This document shows, piece after piece, positions 35,001-46,878 of a stretch of 64,000 nucleotides of DNA. The number at the start of each line of letters is the position of its first letter. The stretch's first letter is position 1. A program made the position numbers and the translations under genes. The notes beneath the pieces are model-generated. The model ran no database searches and had not been told where the DNA came from. It saw nothing but the letters and a program-made list of their open reading frames with translations. The DNA is from Agapanthus africanus (lineage: Eukaryota > Streptophyta > Magnoliopsida > Asparagales > Amaryllidaceae): NCBI GenBank assembly GCA_030015575.1, contig CM057347.1, positions 409,232,248 to 409,296,247 of the forward strand, written 5' to 3'.

Positions 35001-35612
35001 CAGAGAGGTGACGGGTCCCGACGGCCATTCATTCAATGGACCACTATGTCCCTAAACTTGAACAATAGAGCCCATACGCTCTTTTGTCGGATCTAAACGA
35101 TCCCGTTAAGTTGATCTTAGTCTCAAACTAGACTAACGCATCCTTAACAAACGTTTAAGTTGATCTTAGCCTTAAATAGGGCTAACGTATCCTTAAACCA
35201 AAATCCCAAACCCAAATCTAAGAAAATACGAATTTGGACTATTCCATGTCCTACGGTCGACGACATAAATTAGTCTTCGTATACAATCCACGGGCAACCA
35301 CAAACAAAAAAAACACCCACGACACAAAATGAAATTCTGGAGAAGGAGAAAGTTGTTACCGCGATGCGGTAGCGTAATTAACTGCAGGGGCTTGCGCCTG
35401 CAGGGAAGAGCGTCCCCACAATCAAAAACCCCTCAAGCGAGGGGGAATCTGACGAAGTCTGCTACATCGGCCGCATCTGTCTAAACCTCCGATACACGGT
35501 GCCATAAATCAACTTGGCATCTTCGGAGAGGTGGACAGATAAAACCAAATAGCATCTGCCCCGAATCTCAGGCAAGACAGTCCATGTCTTGCGCGTCATT
35601 CGGAGGGGAACA
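32065..35612 (+). repeat. RE-D 3' LTR
   Basis: 3548 bp, the same length as the 5' LTR and collinear at a constant offset of 12352. TATAAATA at 33017-33024, G-box array at 32335-32670, palindrome clusters as in the 5' LTR. Confidence 0.95.
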
Positions 35613-35930
35613 CATACATATTGTATACTCATACTTGTGCACATATCTATTGTACACTCATACTTACGTACATACATATTGTACACTCATACTTGCGCAC
35701 ATACATATTGTACACTCATACTTGCGCACATACCTATTGTACACTCATACTTGTGCACATACCTATTGTACACTCATACTTGCGCACATACCTATTGTAC
35801 ACTCATACTTGCGCACATACATATTGTACACTCTTACTTGCGTACATACATATTCTACACTCATACTTACGTACACACATATTGTACACCCATACATACA
35901 TACATACGTATTTGCACATACATAGCTGAT
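35613..35930. repeat. 29-bp minisatellite, RE-E2 left LTR
   Basis: About eleven units containing ttgtacactcatacttgcg and cacatac. The array began before RE-D (19664-19712) and was split by it. The right LTR has it intact at 44405-44755. The long ORFs of repeating Tyr/Thr/His/Cys that cross it in all three frames are artefacts of the repeat. Confidence 0.92.
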
Positions 35931-37651
35931 TCTGGCTTGATTTGGAGATTTGGGAACCGCAAGATACATTTTAAAGAAGCGGTTTTCTCTCGATATGTGC
36001 ATATTACTGTTTTATGTTGCATGATATACTGATATGCTTACATTTCTTTTACATGTCGCATACATCATGCTTTATGATTATATGCATTGAGATATGTTGT
36101 TTCCATGATATTTCTGGATTTGGGAACCGTGGTTATTTCAAAAGAGAGTATGTATTGTTTTAAAAATCCGGTTACACTTGATATGATATTTCAGTGCGTC
36201 CACCATGTGTTTTCTCGGTTCTGAGAGTGGCATGTGAAACCCGATTCGAGGAGCGGTAGGCACCGTCTGCGGGTACATGGTGGACCCGGTGAGGTACCCC
36301 GGAGCAAGAAGACTCGTATATGTTGGACGGTGAGCCTGGCAGGGGAGTACTACCTACCGGTGATTGTATTTGAGCTCGGCGGATATCCGCAGGATACCGA
36401 CCGGAGTCGAGAGATGATATGGGCCGATCCGGATCGACGGAGCCCGTGGGCCGATACGGACTGACGGAGCCCTATATATATATATATGAGGATTTACGTG
36501 CCGATGCTGGGCACAGGTTTCATGATGTTTTCGAGTGTCGATGCTAGACACTCAGGTTCCATGATTTTGATGTGTCGCGGGGGACACATGTTGATTTATA
36601 TCATCAAACTTCCATGCATATGCTTTATAATATTTACACGCATGATGTTTTATGTCATTGGGTGACACGTGGACGAGATCCACATACATACAGACATTGA
36701 TTATATAGTTGGATGATATCCACATACTTTTAGACGTCATGATATAGTTGACATTGATTCATGATGATTACATTGATGATATCTCATATTTATGATATGT
36801 TTCTACCTGAGGCACTGGCACGAGCACTTGGTACTACACTTGTATAGATTTTTACCTCTGCCACCTTATCATGCTTCAGACTTATTCATATTGAGGATAT
36901 ATTATTACTGATCGTTTGACCTAGGATGAGTCATGCATACGATTTCTGCTCTGTGATGTTTTCTATTCACGAGTTGGCAACTCACCCCCGTTGTGCCACA
37001 GTTTTTGCAGGTTTTGCCGTACAGGTTTCATTGCGGCTTTTCTGGCACACTGCTTCCTTTCTGGGTGATTGCTTTGGTAGGTGGGTTCACTTGCATCGTG
37101 ACCACCCTTATATTTATTTTAATCAGTTGTATCTAGTAATTCCATCAACCAAACTTGTATATTGTTTCAGACTTAGAAAACCAGTTGTGTATTATTTCGA
37201 CCTTAGAGTCGCGCGTTGTAGTATTATGGTTTTCATGATGTTTTTGAGTTTCCTTTTGAGTTTTGATCCTCGCCCTTCGGCGTTGTATATTATATTGCTT
37301 GCGTGGTTGTGACCGTCGATTGATGAAGTGCTAGCTCCCGCTTGGGGATGCCTTTTATCATTATGCATATATTATTCTTGTTGTACCCCGTTTGGGGCCA
37401 GTATTTACAAAGCAAACTCTGCCGAAATTTTCAGAAAAGATTTGAGGATTTAAAAATGCATATTCGGCTTACTTTTTTAAAAATCTTGTATTTAAAACAT
37501 GATTTCTTCACTTCTTTAAAACTAGTTTTCCTTCATTTATTATTTAAAAATGGTTTTAGATTTCTGGGCTTTTGGCTTACTTGAATTAGATGGGGTTCTA
37601 TAGACTTCATATGATTCGAGGGCCAGTCACGTGCTATTTCGAGTCGTGACA
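35618..37651 (+). repeat. RE-E2 left LTR, segment 2
   Basis: Continues the LTR after RE-D, collinear with 44454-46539, and ends TCGTGACA. It contains a hairpin group at 36490-36730. Confidence 0.9.
36490..36730. repeat. Hairpin group in RE-E2 left LTR
   Basis: GTGCCgatgctGGGCAC, AGTGTCgatgctaGACACT, TGTGTCgcggggGACACA and GTGGAcgagaTCCAC follow one another, each with its own matched arms. The copy in the right LTR is at 45385-45610. Confidence 0.7.
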
Positions 37652-37655
37652 AAAT

Positions 37656-37668
37656 TGGTATCAGAGCG
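37656..37668 (+). other. RE-E2 primer-binding site
   Basis: TGGTATCAGAGCG, four bases after the LTR end, of tRNA-Met type. Confidence 0.92.
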
Positions 37669-40084
37669 CTAGGTTAACCTTGGTTCGATTCTAAGTTTGA
37701 TTATGCGGAACCTAGAGCGTTTTATATTTTCAGAACTTAGGCTTGACCTCACGGAACTTAGACTTAGTCGAGGGGGTATTAGACCCGAACTTTCGTCGCG
37801 TAGGTTGATCTTGATTGATGGAATAGGTGACTTCAGTAGAGTGACGTACCGTGTGTATATTCTGCGGCATACTTACGATACGCTACTCCGCTTAAGGAGC
37901 CTTAGGATGTACATTTCCTTACACAGTATTATATTCATTTCTATGATCTATCCTCATCGATTTTGGTTATGATTTTGCTGCCACGATTGCACGGGCAGAG
38001 AGAGCTACGGCTAGAGTTGCGTCAGCTTGAGCTCGTCACGGACGAGGACTGACCAGGGTGTGATTCCAGAGACGTACGATTGCATAGAGGCATCATTTTA
38101 TTGTGTTTTCGCGCCATGAGCGTTTGATGGATCGCCTTTTCGAGATTACTTGGACGTGCAGATCAGCACCAGAGGATTGAGCCACTGATAGAGGCCAGCC
38201 AGGTTGTGATGACCATTGATATATTGCTTATTCATGATGATCGAGGCGCTGTTCAGCGTTCAGACGAATGAGCCAGTTGTTGCTGCAAATGACGAGATAT
38301 CGCCCAGATGTTGGAGCTACTGCAGCATGAGTATATACTTAGAGATATGATGGAAGGTCGCTAGTCACCCGAGGATGAATGACTAGGACATGTGGTTCGT
38401 TCTCTTACCCCGATGCGAGATCATCAGATTGATTGATTCCAGCTAAATACGACTTTACGCAGGTTCGTTGGTAGTCGATAGAGACGATCGAATGTCAGGA
38501 AACCATTTCCAAGTTTAAAGTATTCGGAAGAAAATGCAGGTAATGCTATGGACCCTCTAGAAGAATGAAACCCTAACTCGACGTAATGACCATGGAACGC
38601 CTTCGAACCTTAGGGTTTGCGGCAGTTTAGCGGTGCCATTTGTGAGGCTTGGGTTTGCCCTTCTACGGTTGGTCCACAGATGCTGTGGCATGTACTGGAA
38701 TACTATTAAACTGTACTCAAGATGTTGATCTCTTGAGGGATTATGAGGTTTTGACAAATCGATCGGATGGTTCGACATCATTCGGATTTCATGTGATGGG
38801 ATACATTACTTAGGAGACTCCAGATACGAGAATAGCCGTTGGAGCCCAGTCCATCCAGCCACGAGAAGACGAGTCCGAATCAGTCGACATTGGAACATAG
38901 TGGAGTAAAGAGTTCGCACGAGAATTCGACGAGATGACGTTCCACTCCGCTGACATCAGAGATGTGATACGCATGTAGAGGCGTTGTATATGGATATGCC
39001 TTCCAGAAGGAGTCGCGATGAGTATGCAGCCGTTCCGGAACAAGAAACAGATATAGTAAGGGTGGTAACTTCCGGGCAATTCGGCAGAAATGAGATTTGA
39101 GAGAGACCTCGACAGGACCTTTCTGGAATACTAAACGAGGAGAATGTGACCCAGGATCAGTCAGGATACGCACACCTAGGAGACCAGTAAGTTGACCAGG
39201 TTCGGATAGAGGACCTCACCCAGATGCGTTGTGAGTTGATCAAGAACGGACGAGTATGGAGTATACCTCCGCAGGTTGGGACGAGTTCCTGAGGACGTGT
39301 TCGGCTAGATATCTTCCACAGAGTGATGAAGATATCGAGTTCGTGATTTCGAGTCCGTGTGAGAGACTTCGGATTGACCGTAGCCGAGAACATTTGTAGT
39401 GCGCAGATAGAGACGTGACGTCGAAGTGGACGATGATACAGACAAGTTGGACAAGAGGTTCGTGCGAGATGCTGACGAGCTGTTGTTACTGCCCGTTAAG
39501 ATTAAAGGTCAGATATGTCTACAAAGGCGTTGGGATGCGAACAGTTTTCGAGAAAATGCTGTGCTGAAGACGCAGATGTCCAGAGAGCGAGAAAGATTAT
39601 GCAAGAGTACCAGCCTCCGTACAGTTCGGCATAGGCGAGATCGGAAGAGACCTTGAGCAGGATTCCTTCCAGGACACTGCTGCTATAAGATTTGTACCCA
39701 GGATCAGATGTGTGATGTGCATTCAGAGGACCAGAGACCGACGCCGGTGATGTGCTGCTTTACGAGTGGTCATGATGATTGACTGAGAGATGGCCAGAGA
39801 AGTGCCAGGATGGAATCGTCCCCGTTAGCACACCTGACAGGGCCGATGAGCCGATGGATTGCGAGATTGGTAATCCACAGAGAAGATAAGGGCCCAGAGA
39901 CAGAGGATGCCAGACCGTGAGCAGGAGGCAAGTAGATATCTTGCTCTGCTAGCATTGGATGCACCGACACCTTCTCGACTTTGAAGAAGGATATATCGAC
40001 GACGGTATTTATGATTTGTGATTTTGTGATTCGATTATCACGTATCCGTCACCTTGGATTTCGGTATTTTGGGCGATCTATTCG

Positions 40085-41070
40085 CATGATTTAGTCTTGA
40101 TGACTGGGTTTCATGATATTTGTTTTCGTGCACCATGATTGCACCTACTGGGTATTCATATTTGTGCACAGTTATTGCACCTGATATCGTTTTTGTGCCT
40201 TGGCTGCACATGTTTATGACTTCATGGATTTTATACAGTTGGTTTGATTTTGTGCACATGGTATGCACACGGTTTGGTTTTTGCACTTGGTATAGCTTAT
40301 ATATGCTTGTAGTGCATTGATATGTGTTTTGTGCACGCAGTTGCACACGTTTATGATTTTACACCTTGGTACACTCGATGTTGCTATTTACGCATTTGAG
40401 TTATTGATTGGTATTTTGTGCACAGGATACACTGTATTTGTATTTCTTGCACAGGACGCGCCGGGTTTATATTTCGTGCGTTTATCGTACCAGATTTATA
40501 TTTCGTGCATTTGTTGCACCGGGTTTATATTTCGTGTGTTTGTTGCACCTGATTTCGGTTTGATGTCATTAGATATGTTGATTTTAATTTCATGCCTATG
40601 TTATGCATGCGATTTGACTTATGCTTTCGGCATAGTTTTCATGCACTTTTAGTATTTTGATTTGATTTGTGCACGCTGATGCACATGCTTGTGAGATTAT
40701 ATACCGCGGTATACCTGTTTTGGATTGAGCTGTATTGTATACCGTCGATTTCGATTATGATATAGGATTTCATGATTTCGTGCATGCTGGATGCACATGA
40801 TTTAGGTTTTCTTCGTGCATGATGGATGCACCTGATTTGGATTTTCGCGCATGTTGGGCGCATGTTATGAGATGCGATTTTGGTGCACACCAGATGTACT
40901 AAATCGAGATTCTTCGTGCATGTCAGATGCACCTGATTTTGCTGTCAGGCACACGCGTTGCCTATGACAGATGTTTCGTGCACACCCATTGCACCTAGAT
41001 GTTGTTTCTATGCATATGTATGGCACATATATGGATTTTGATTTTCGTGCGCACCAGACGCACAGGGTAT
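40085..41070. repeat. GTGCA...TGCAC hairpin array, RE-E2
   Basis: Roughly twenty-five units of 30-40 bp, each with a short inverted repeat followed often by ctgattt or gggttta. Arms differ but usually match: GTGCA/TGCAC, TATAC/GTATA, TATGC/GCATA, CATGC/GCATG, GTGCG/CGCAC, GCGC/GCGC. ORFs here reflect the repeat. Confidence 0.7.
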
Positions 41071-41698
41071 TCTTATATACATTTTGGGATTTATTTCTTA
41101 TGGAGCAGTACGTTTTTATGATATTTTCTATTTGTTTTCATACTGAGCAGGACTAGTCAGAGGACAGTACCTGGATATATTTTGCATGCATTGATAGTTA
41201 TCGAAGGGATTTCGAAAAAGGGAGCTATAGTCTCAGTATTTACCTACGTGTCTGATATGACACAATACGTTTAAAACAAGGAAACTCTTCTAAATTGTTT
41301 TCAAAACGGCGGTACGTGCATTTAAACAAAGGATATATATATAGAGAGTTATTTTCTTACTCGAGACGTCCGCCAATGTGCAGTATTATGCGCATCGCAC
41401 AACGACTTAAAAATGTTTGGCATGCATTTTCTTCATATATTTACATGTATAGTTCTGATTTATATCATATTAGTTTTCGTATTGGATTTGACATTTGTGT
41501 CTTCACCATGACTCCGATGATTGCGAGATGCTTGACGGAGTTTTGTTTTTGAGTTATCTGTTCATTGTTCATGCGCATGCATTGCGTTATGATGCGTTTC
41601 ATGTATTGATGATTTCGGAACCCCGACGACTTGGACTTTTTACTGAAATGTTTTAGTATTTAAGGGGTTTAAATTTAAATTCGGGGACCGAATTTTTT

Positions 41699-41712
41699 TA
41701 AGGGGGGAAGAT
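41699..41712 (+). other. RE-E2 polypurine tract
   Basis: aaggggggaagat adjoining the 3' LTR start TGTTACATTTC. Confidence 0.85.
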
Positions 41713-43273
41713 TGTTACATTTCAAAAAAATAAAATATTATTTTTGGGAATTTTTTTTGATTAAATAATATTATATTGAATATTTTAATAAGACGGTATA
41801 ATTAAATACCGATAAATTTGGGGAAAAATTTTGAAAATTTTGGAAATTACTAAAATGAGGGTGTTTTATGTGAATTATGCAATTTTAAGTTTTTATGATT
41901 AAATATATGCTAATTTAGTGCTAATCGCGATTAAAAATCGCTAATCGGGGTTTAAGCTTGTTTTGTGCAAAATATGCACCATGTCTTTTTTCACTTATTA
42001 CCTTTTTCCTACATGATTTTGGGTGTATGGTTTGTTTTAGGTTTACTATTGAGGAGAGAAGAAAAAGGAAAGGAAAAGAAAAGAAAAAGAAAAGAATAGA
42101 ATATTAGGTATGAGTGAGAGAGAGAGAGGTGAAGGTTACTTTGACTTGGCCATTCCCTCTTCATTCTTCACCCATTTGCTCTCCTCTCCCTCTCTTTGCT
42201 GCTGCTGCTGCTGTCTCCTCCTCCACCATCTTCATCCTCTCAAAACTCCATGAAAAACACCTCAAAACCCATCACCCATTTCATTCAAAAGATGCATGAG
42301 CTCACTAGCTACCCCATGGACCAAGAAAGCAAGGATTTTGGACACTTGGGGCAACTCAAGAAAATTCTTGAGTTACCAAATGAGGTATTTTCTGAACTTT
42401 TAGCTTAGTATTTCCATTGCTTTTACCCCCATGTTAGATTAGAACCGATATTGTGCGGTTTGGGTGAACTTTGAAAATTCTAGTTAGGGTTAATGGAAAT
42501 TGAGAGTTGTGATGTGAAATTGAGCTCAGTAGAGCCCACACAAACCCCATAGTGCTAGAATTCAGACTTAAACCAGAGACTAGAACCCCGGAATATGGAT
42601 TTAGAAAAGCCGATATCGGAAGAATTTTGGATTTTGTGAGTGTATTATAAAATCTGCTATCATCCGGAGACTCTGAAAATTATTTTGCAAACACAGAGTG
42701 ATGTGTAGGCAACCTGGAGTGTACCACCAAAACCGTAGCCCCTATCCCTCAACCCAGGCCACAAATTAATTCGTTCTGGCCGCAATTTATGGCCAGAGCA
42801 GTGAGGATGTGACTCGTTTTTGTTCCACGGCTTTATCTCCAGTAAACTAGACCCTTGGCATATGCAAAATTGTCTGATTTGACCTAAGGTAAAATATGGG
42901 ACCTTTTTCTTGAGTTGCTGTTTTGATTCGGGGTTTCGTTTTGCGTATTTTGCATTCTTGATTTTTGTATCTGGGTTGTAATCCGATCACTTGACGTTTG
43001 TACGTCGAAATCGAGTGTTATTTGGTGGTTTTGAATGCGTGGTCCGTAGGTTCTAACCTATAGGCCTTAGCGTGCCGTTTTGGTTTTCCGATGTGATTTT
43101 AATACGCATTTGCGATACGTTTTGATGTGTAGGTACCCCGTGAAGACTTCGGGACGACAAGCAAGCATGTGTCGATGTCGGCAACGGAAGGCGAAGAGCA
43201 AGGTGAGTAGATTATATCTACGGGGGAAGTCGGGTGGATGGCGTATAGCACCCCCGCAGTTCGATATTTAGTA

Positions 43274-43320
<47 letters not shown>

Positions 43321-43859
43321 AGCGTTATGTGTGACATGGCTTTTCAAGATGTGATTAGGTGTTCTATAGTTGGATTAGGGTTTAGAAGTAAACTAGTATA
43401 GTTTTCTAGTTGCGAACCCTAGAATAGGTTTACACCCACACGCACACACATGCTTACTTGTTATATTTATAACTGGATGATGAGGATAGTGGATGATTTT
43501 TGGAGATGAGTCGATGAGATTGGGCATAGTGCCATGAGATCGGTGATATGATGTGGTTCGTATTCGAAATACGACATGAGATTTTAGCGGGCCTTCGGAC
43601 GTGTGTTTTATACACGCATTTATATAGATGGTATCAGTTGTACTAGACTTAGATCAGTACCACAGTTCATGAGATATGATGATAAGGATGCCAGATAATT
43701 GATGAGATGAATGTGATATTTGACCCGTACCCAGATTTGGGATGCCGTACGATGATTTACCGTACGAGCTTTATTTGATGATAGATCCGCACTCATGACT
43801 CGAGGATGTCATATGATATATTGTATCGTACGTGATACTATTGAGGCAGGATCACCGAC

Positions 43860-43908
<49 letters not shown>

Positions 43909-45321
43909 CTCAGATTTAGATGGTTTCTATACCCTTTCCATTAGCCTATTAGTAGATCTGTAGTTTTCTTAGTAGATGTTAGACTAGACCCGAGTCATAC
44001 CTATTTCAAAACTAACGAATCGGGAGTATTTTAAGGACAGGCAAAAGGATTCTACGGATATTTTCAAAGGACGCACCTTTTCTTAAAAACACCGTAGCCC
44101 TTATTTTACTAAAAAACCCGATTCGTCTTATTTCAAATGGAAAAACTGTATGACATTTTTATATTGATGTAGATTCTTCACTGTTGTGTATATTAGTCGA
44201 TTTCTGCATATCCTTGCTATTCGCATCGCATTACATGTGTACATGTGTTATTGTTATATTAAAACCATGCTGTCAAGACACCAGCACCATTATCGATGAT
44301 GCATATATTCCACGTACACCTGCTTGCCGGCTCACACACTTCACCATCGATAATTTCCATATCACTACACAGTAGGATTATTGCATCAGAATATGACCCC
44401 TTGCATGGCATACTTGCGTACATACTTATTGTACACTCATACTTGTGCACATACATATTACACACTCATACTTGTGCACATACATATTGTACACTCATAC
44501 TTGCGCACATACCTATTGTACACTCATACTTGCGTACATACATACTGTACACTCATAATTGTGCACATACCTATTGTACACTCATACTTGCGTACATACC
44601 TATTGTACACTCATACTTGTGCACATACCTATTGTACACTCATATTTACGTACATATATTGTACACTCATACTTGCGTACATACATATTCTACACTCATA
44701 CTTACGTACACACATATTGTACACCCATACATACATACATATGTATTTGCATATACATAGCTGATTCTGGCTTGATTTGGAGATTTGGGAACCGCAAGAT
44801 ACATTTTAAAAACTGATTCATTTTAAAGAAGCGGTTTTCCCTCGATATGTGTATATTACTGTTTTATGTTGCATGATATACTGATATGCTTACATTTCTT
44901 TTACATGTCGCATACATCATGCTTTATGATTTTACGCATTGAGATATGTTGTTTCCATGATATTTCTGAATTTGGGAACCGTGGTTATTTCAAAAGAGAG
45001 TATGTATTGTTTTAAAAATCCGGTTACCCTTGATATGATGTTTCAGTGCGTCCACCATGTGTTTTCTCGGTTTTGAGAGTGGCATGTGAAACCCGATTCG
45101 AGGAGCGGTAGGCACCGTCTGCGGGTACATGGTGGGCCTGGTGAGGTATCCCGGGGCAAGAAAACTCGTATATGTTGGACGGTGAGCCTGGCAGAGGAGT
45201 ACTACCTACCGGTGATTGTATTTGAGCTCGGCGGATATCCGGAGGATACCGACCGGAGTCGAGAGATGATATGGGCCGATCCGGACTGACGGAGCCTGTG
45301 GGCCGATCCGGACTGACGGAG

Positions 45322-45376
<55 letters not shown>

Positions 45377-46539
45377 GATTTACGTGCCGATGCTGGGCAC
45401 AGATTTCATGATATTTTCGAGTGTCGATGCTAGACACTCAGGTTCCATGATTTTGATGTGTCGCGGGGGACACATGTTGATTTATATTCTCATACTTCCA
45501 TGCATATGCTTTATGATATTTACATGCATGGTGTTTTATGTCATTAGGTGACACGTGGACGAGATCCACATACATACAAACATTGATTAGATAGTTGGAT
45601 GATATCCACATACTTTTAGACGTCATTATATAGTTGACATTGATTCATGATGATTACATTGATGATACCTCATATTTATGATATGTTGCTACCTGAGGCA
45701 CTGGCATGAGCACTTGGTACTACACTTATGTATAGATGTTTACCCCTGCTACCTTATCATGCTTCAGACTTATTCATATTGAGGATATATTATTACTGAT
45801 CGTTTGACCTAGGATGAGTCATGCATACGATTTCTGCTCTGTGATGTTTTCTATTCACGAGTTGGCAACTCACCCCCATTGTGCCACGGTTTTTGCAGGT
45901 TTTGCCGTACAGGTTTCATTGCGGCTTTTCTGGCACACTGCTTTCTTTCTGGGTGATTGCTTTGGTAGGTGGATTCACTCGCATCGTGACCACCCTTGTA
46001 TTTATTTTAATCAGTTGTATCTAGTAATTCCATCAACCAAACTTGTATATTGTTTCAGACTTAGAAAACCAGTTGTGTATTATTTCGACCTTAGAGTCGC
46101 GTGTTGTAGTATTATGGTTTTCATGATGTTTTTGAGTTTCCTTTTGAGTTTTGATTCTCGTCTTTCGGCATTGTATATTATATTGCTTGCGTGGTTATGA
46201 CCGTCGATTGAAGAAGAGCTAGCTCCCGCTTGGGGATGCCTTTTATCATTATGCATATATTATTCTTGTTGTACCCCGTTTGGGGCCAGTATTTACAAAG
46301 CAAACTCTGCCGAAATTTTCAGAAAAGATCTGAGGATTTAAAAATGTATATTCGGCTTACTTATTTAAAAACCTTGTTTTTAAAACATGATCTCTTCACT
46401 TCTTTAAAACTAGTTTTCCTTCATTTATTATTTAAAAATGGTTTTAGATTTCTGGGCTTTTGGCTTACTTGAATTAGATGGGGTTCTATAGATTTCATAT
46501 GATTCGAGGGCCAGTCACGTGCTATTTCGGGTCATGACA
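41713..46539 (+). repeat. RE-E2 right LTR
   Basis: 4827 bp, uninterrupted, TGTTACA...CATGACA. It carries TA microsatellites (43275-43317, 43860-43905, 45325-45372), the 29-bp minisatellite (44405-44755), the 52-codon ORF (42250-42408), the exon-like block (43133-43202) and the hairpin groups. Most length difference from the left LTR lies in the microsatellites. Confidence 0.93.
44405..44755. repeat. 29-bp minisatellite, RE-E2 right LTR
   Basis: About twelve units of the same minisatellite as 35613-35930, not interrupted here. Confidence 0.92.
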
Positions 46540-46544
46540 TGTAC

Positions 46545-46873
46545 GGATGCCACCACAAGGTCAGGGGTATGATGCAAGCCATGCTAGGTATTTAAAATAT
46601 ATTATTTGACTATAAATGCAATATTAAAAAAATGCAGATGCCAGATATATGATGCAGGTAAACGGAACATATGTGAGCACGGATCCTCGAGACTAGCAGA
46701 GATAAGACGTAATCAAGGACTAAGACGGGTTTCGAGCATGCGGGTCGGGTCGGATACCAAGCATAGGAACCAAAACACTATCCGCACCCAAAAACAAATA
46801 AAGTCAAGAAAAATCCACAAGATAAATAGAATAAAAAAAGTCGAACATGGTATAACTGAACTAGGGTGTTACA
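46545..46873 (-). repeat. RE-E1 right LTR, segment 3
   Basis: Resumes after the second tgtac, matches about 11127-11455 of the left LTR and ends GTTACA, followed by gaggg (46874-46878). Confidence 0.92.
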
Positions 46874-46878
46874 GAGGG

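Larger units (their letters stand above)
19713..35612 (+). mobile_element. RE-D: 15.9-kb non-autonomous Tat-like element
   Basis: Two LTRs of exactly 3548 bp (constant offset 12352), TSD catac, a PBS at 23266, a gag-only reading frame 23346-27557, about 4.5 kb of repeat-rich non-coding DNA and a PPT at 32047-32064. The gag core resembles Tat-group Ty3-gypsy elements. No protease, RT, RNase H or integrase motif occurs in any frame of the internal region. It therefore depends on a partner element. Confidence 0.92.
37652..41712 (+). other. RE-E2 internal region, no recognisable genes
   Basis: 4.06 kb. Short, non-overlapping ORFs only; no gag, knuckle, protease, RT or integrase motif found. 38507-38775 resembles the leader of the copia element at 63715-63950. 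39090-39170 and 39640-39720 look like diverged copies (cccaggatcag anchor). 40085-41070 is a hairpin array. Confidence 0.75.
17008..46539 (+). mobile_element. RE-E2: large non-autonomous LTR retrotransposon
   Basis: LTRs TGTAACA/TGTTACA...GTGACA/ATGACA of about 4.74 kb (left, after removing RE-D) and 4.83 kb (right). tRNA-Met PBS at 37656, G-rich PPT before 41713, TSD tgtac. The internal region (37652-41712) has no recognisable gag, protease, RT or integrase. LTR ends, PBS spacing and PPT suit a Tekay/Del-like Ty3-gypsy parent, which is inference only. RE-D is inserted in its left LTR. Confidence 0.9.
7742..46873 (-). mobile_element. RE-E1: LTR retrotransposon with almost no internal region
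   Basis: Two LTRs begin on the plus strand with TGTCAYGCCCCGCTTCCC and end TTACA. Minus-strand PBS (TGGTATCAGAGC) and PPT-like sequence place the element on the minus strand. Internal DNA is only 11456-11881. The LTR start/end (TGTAA...CGTGACA) and tRNA-Met primer site suit a Ty3-gypsy chromovirus relative, but without coding DNA the family is uncertain. Its right LTR holds the solo copia LTR and RE-E2. TSD gaggg on both sides. Confidence 0.9.

Noticed and set aside
35584..36032. Long overlapping ORFs of repeating Tyr-Thr-His-Cys and Ile-Val-His-Ser
   Set aside because: They follow the 29-bp minisatellite in all three frames, and the same happens at 44296-44816. This is composition, not a gene.
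39157..39656. ORFs of 76-78 codons in the RE-E2 internal region as a gag remnant
   Set aside because: I could find no gag core, knuckle or other motif; the evidence is too weak.
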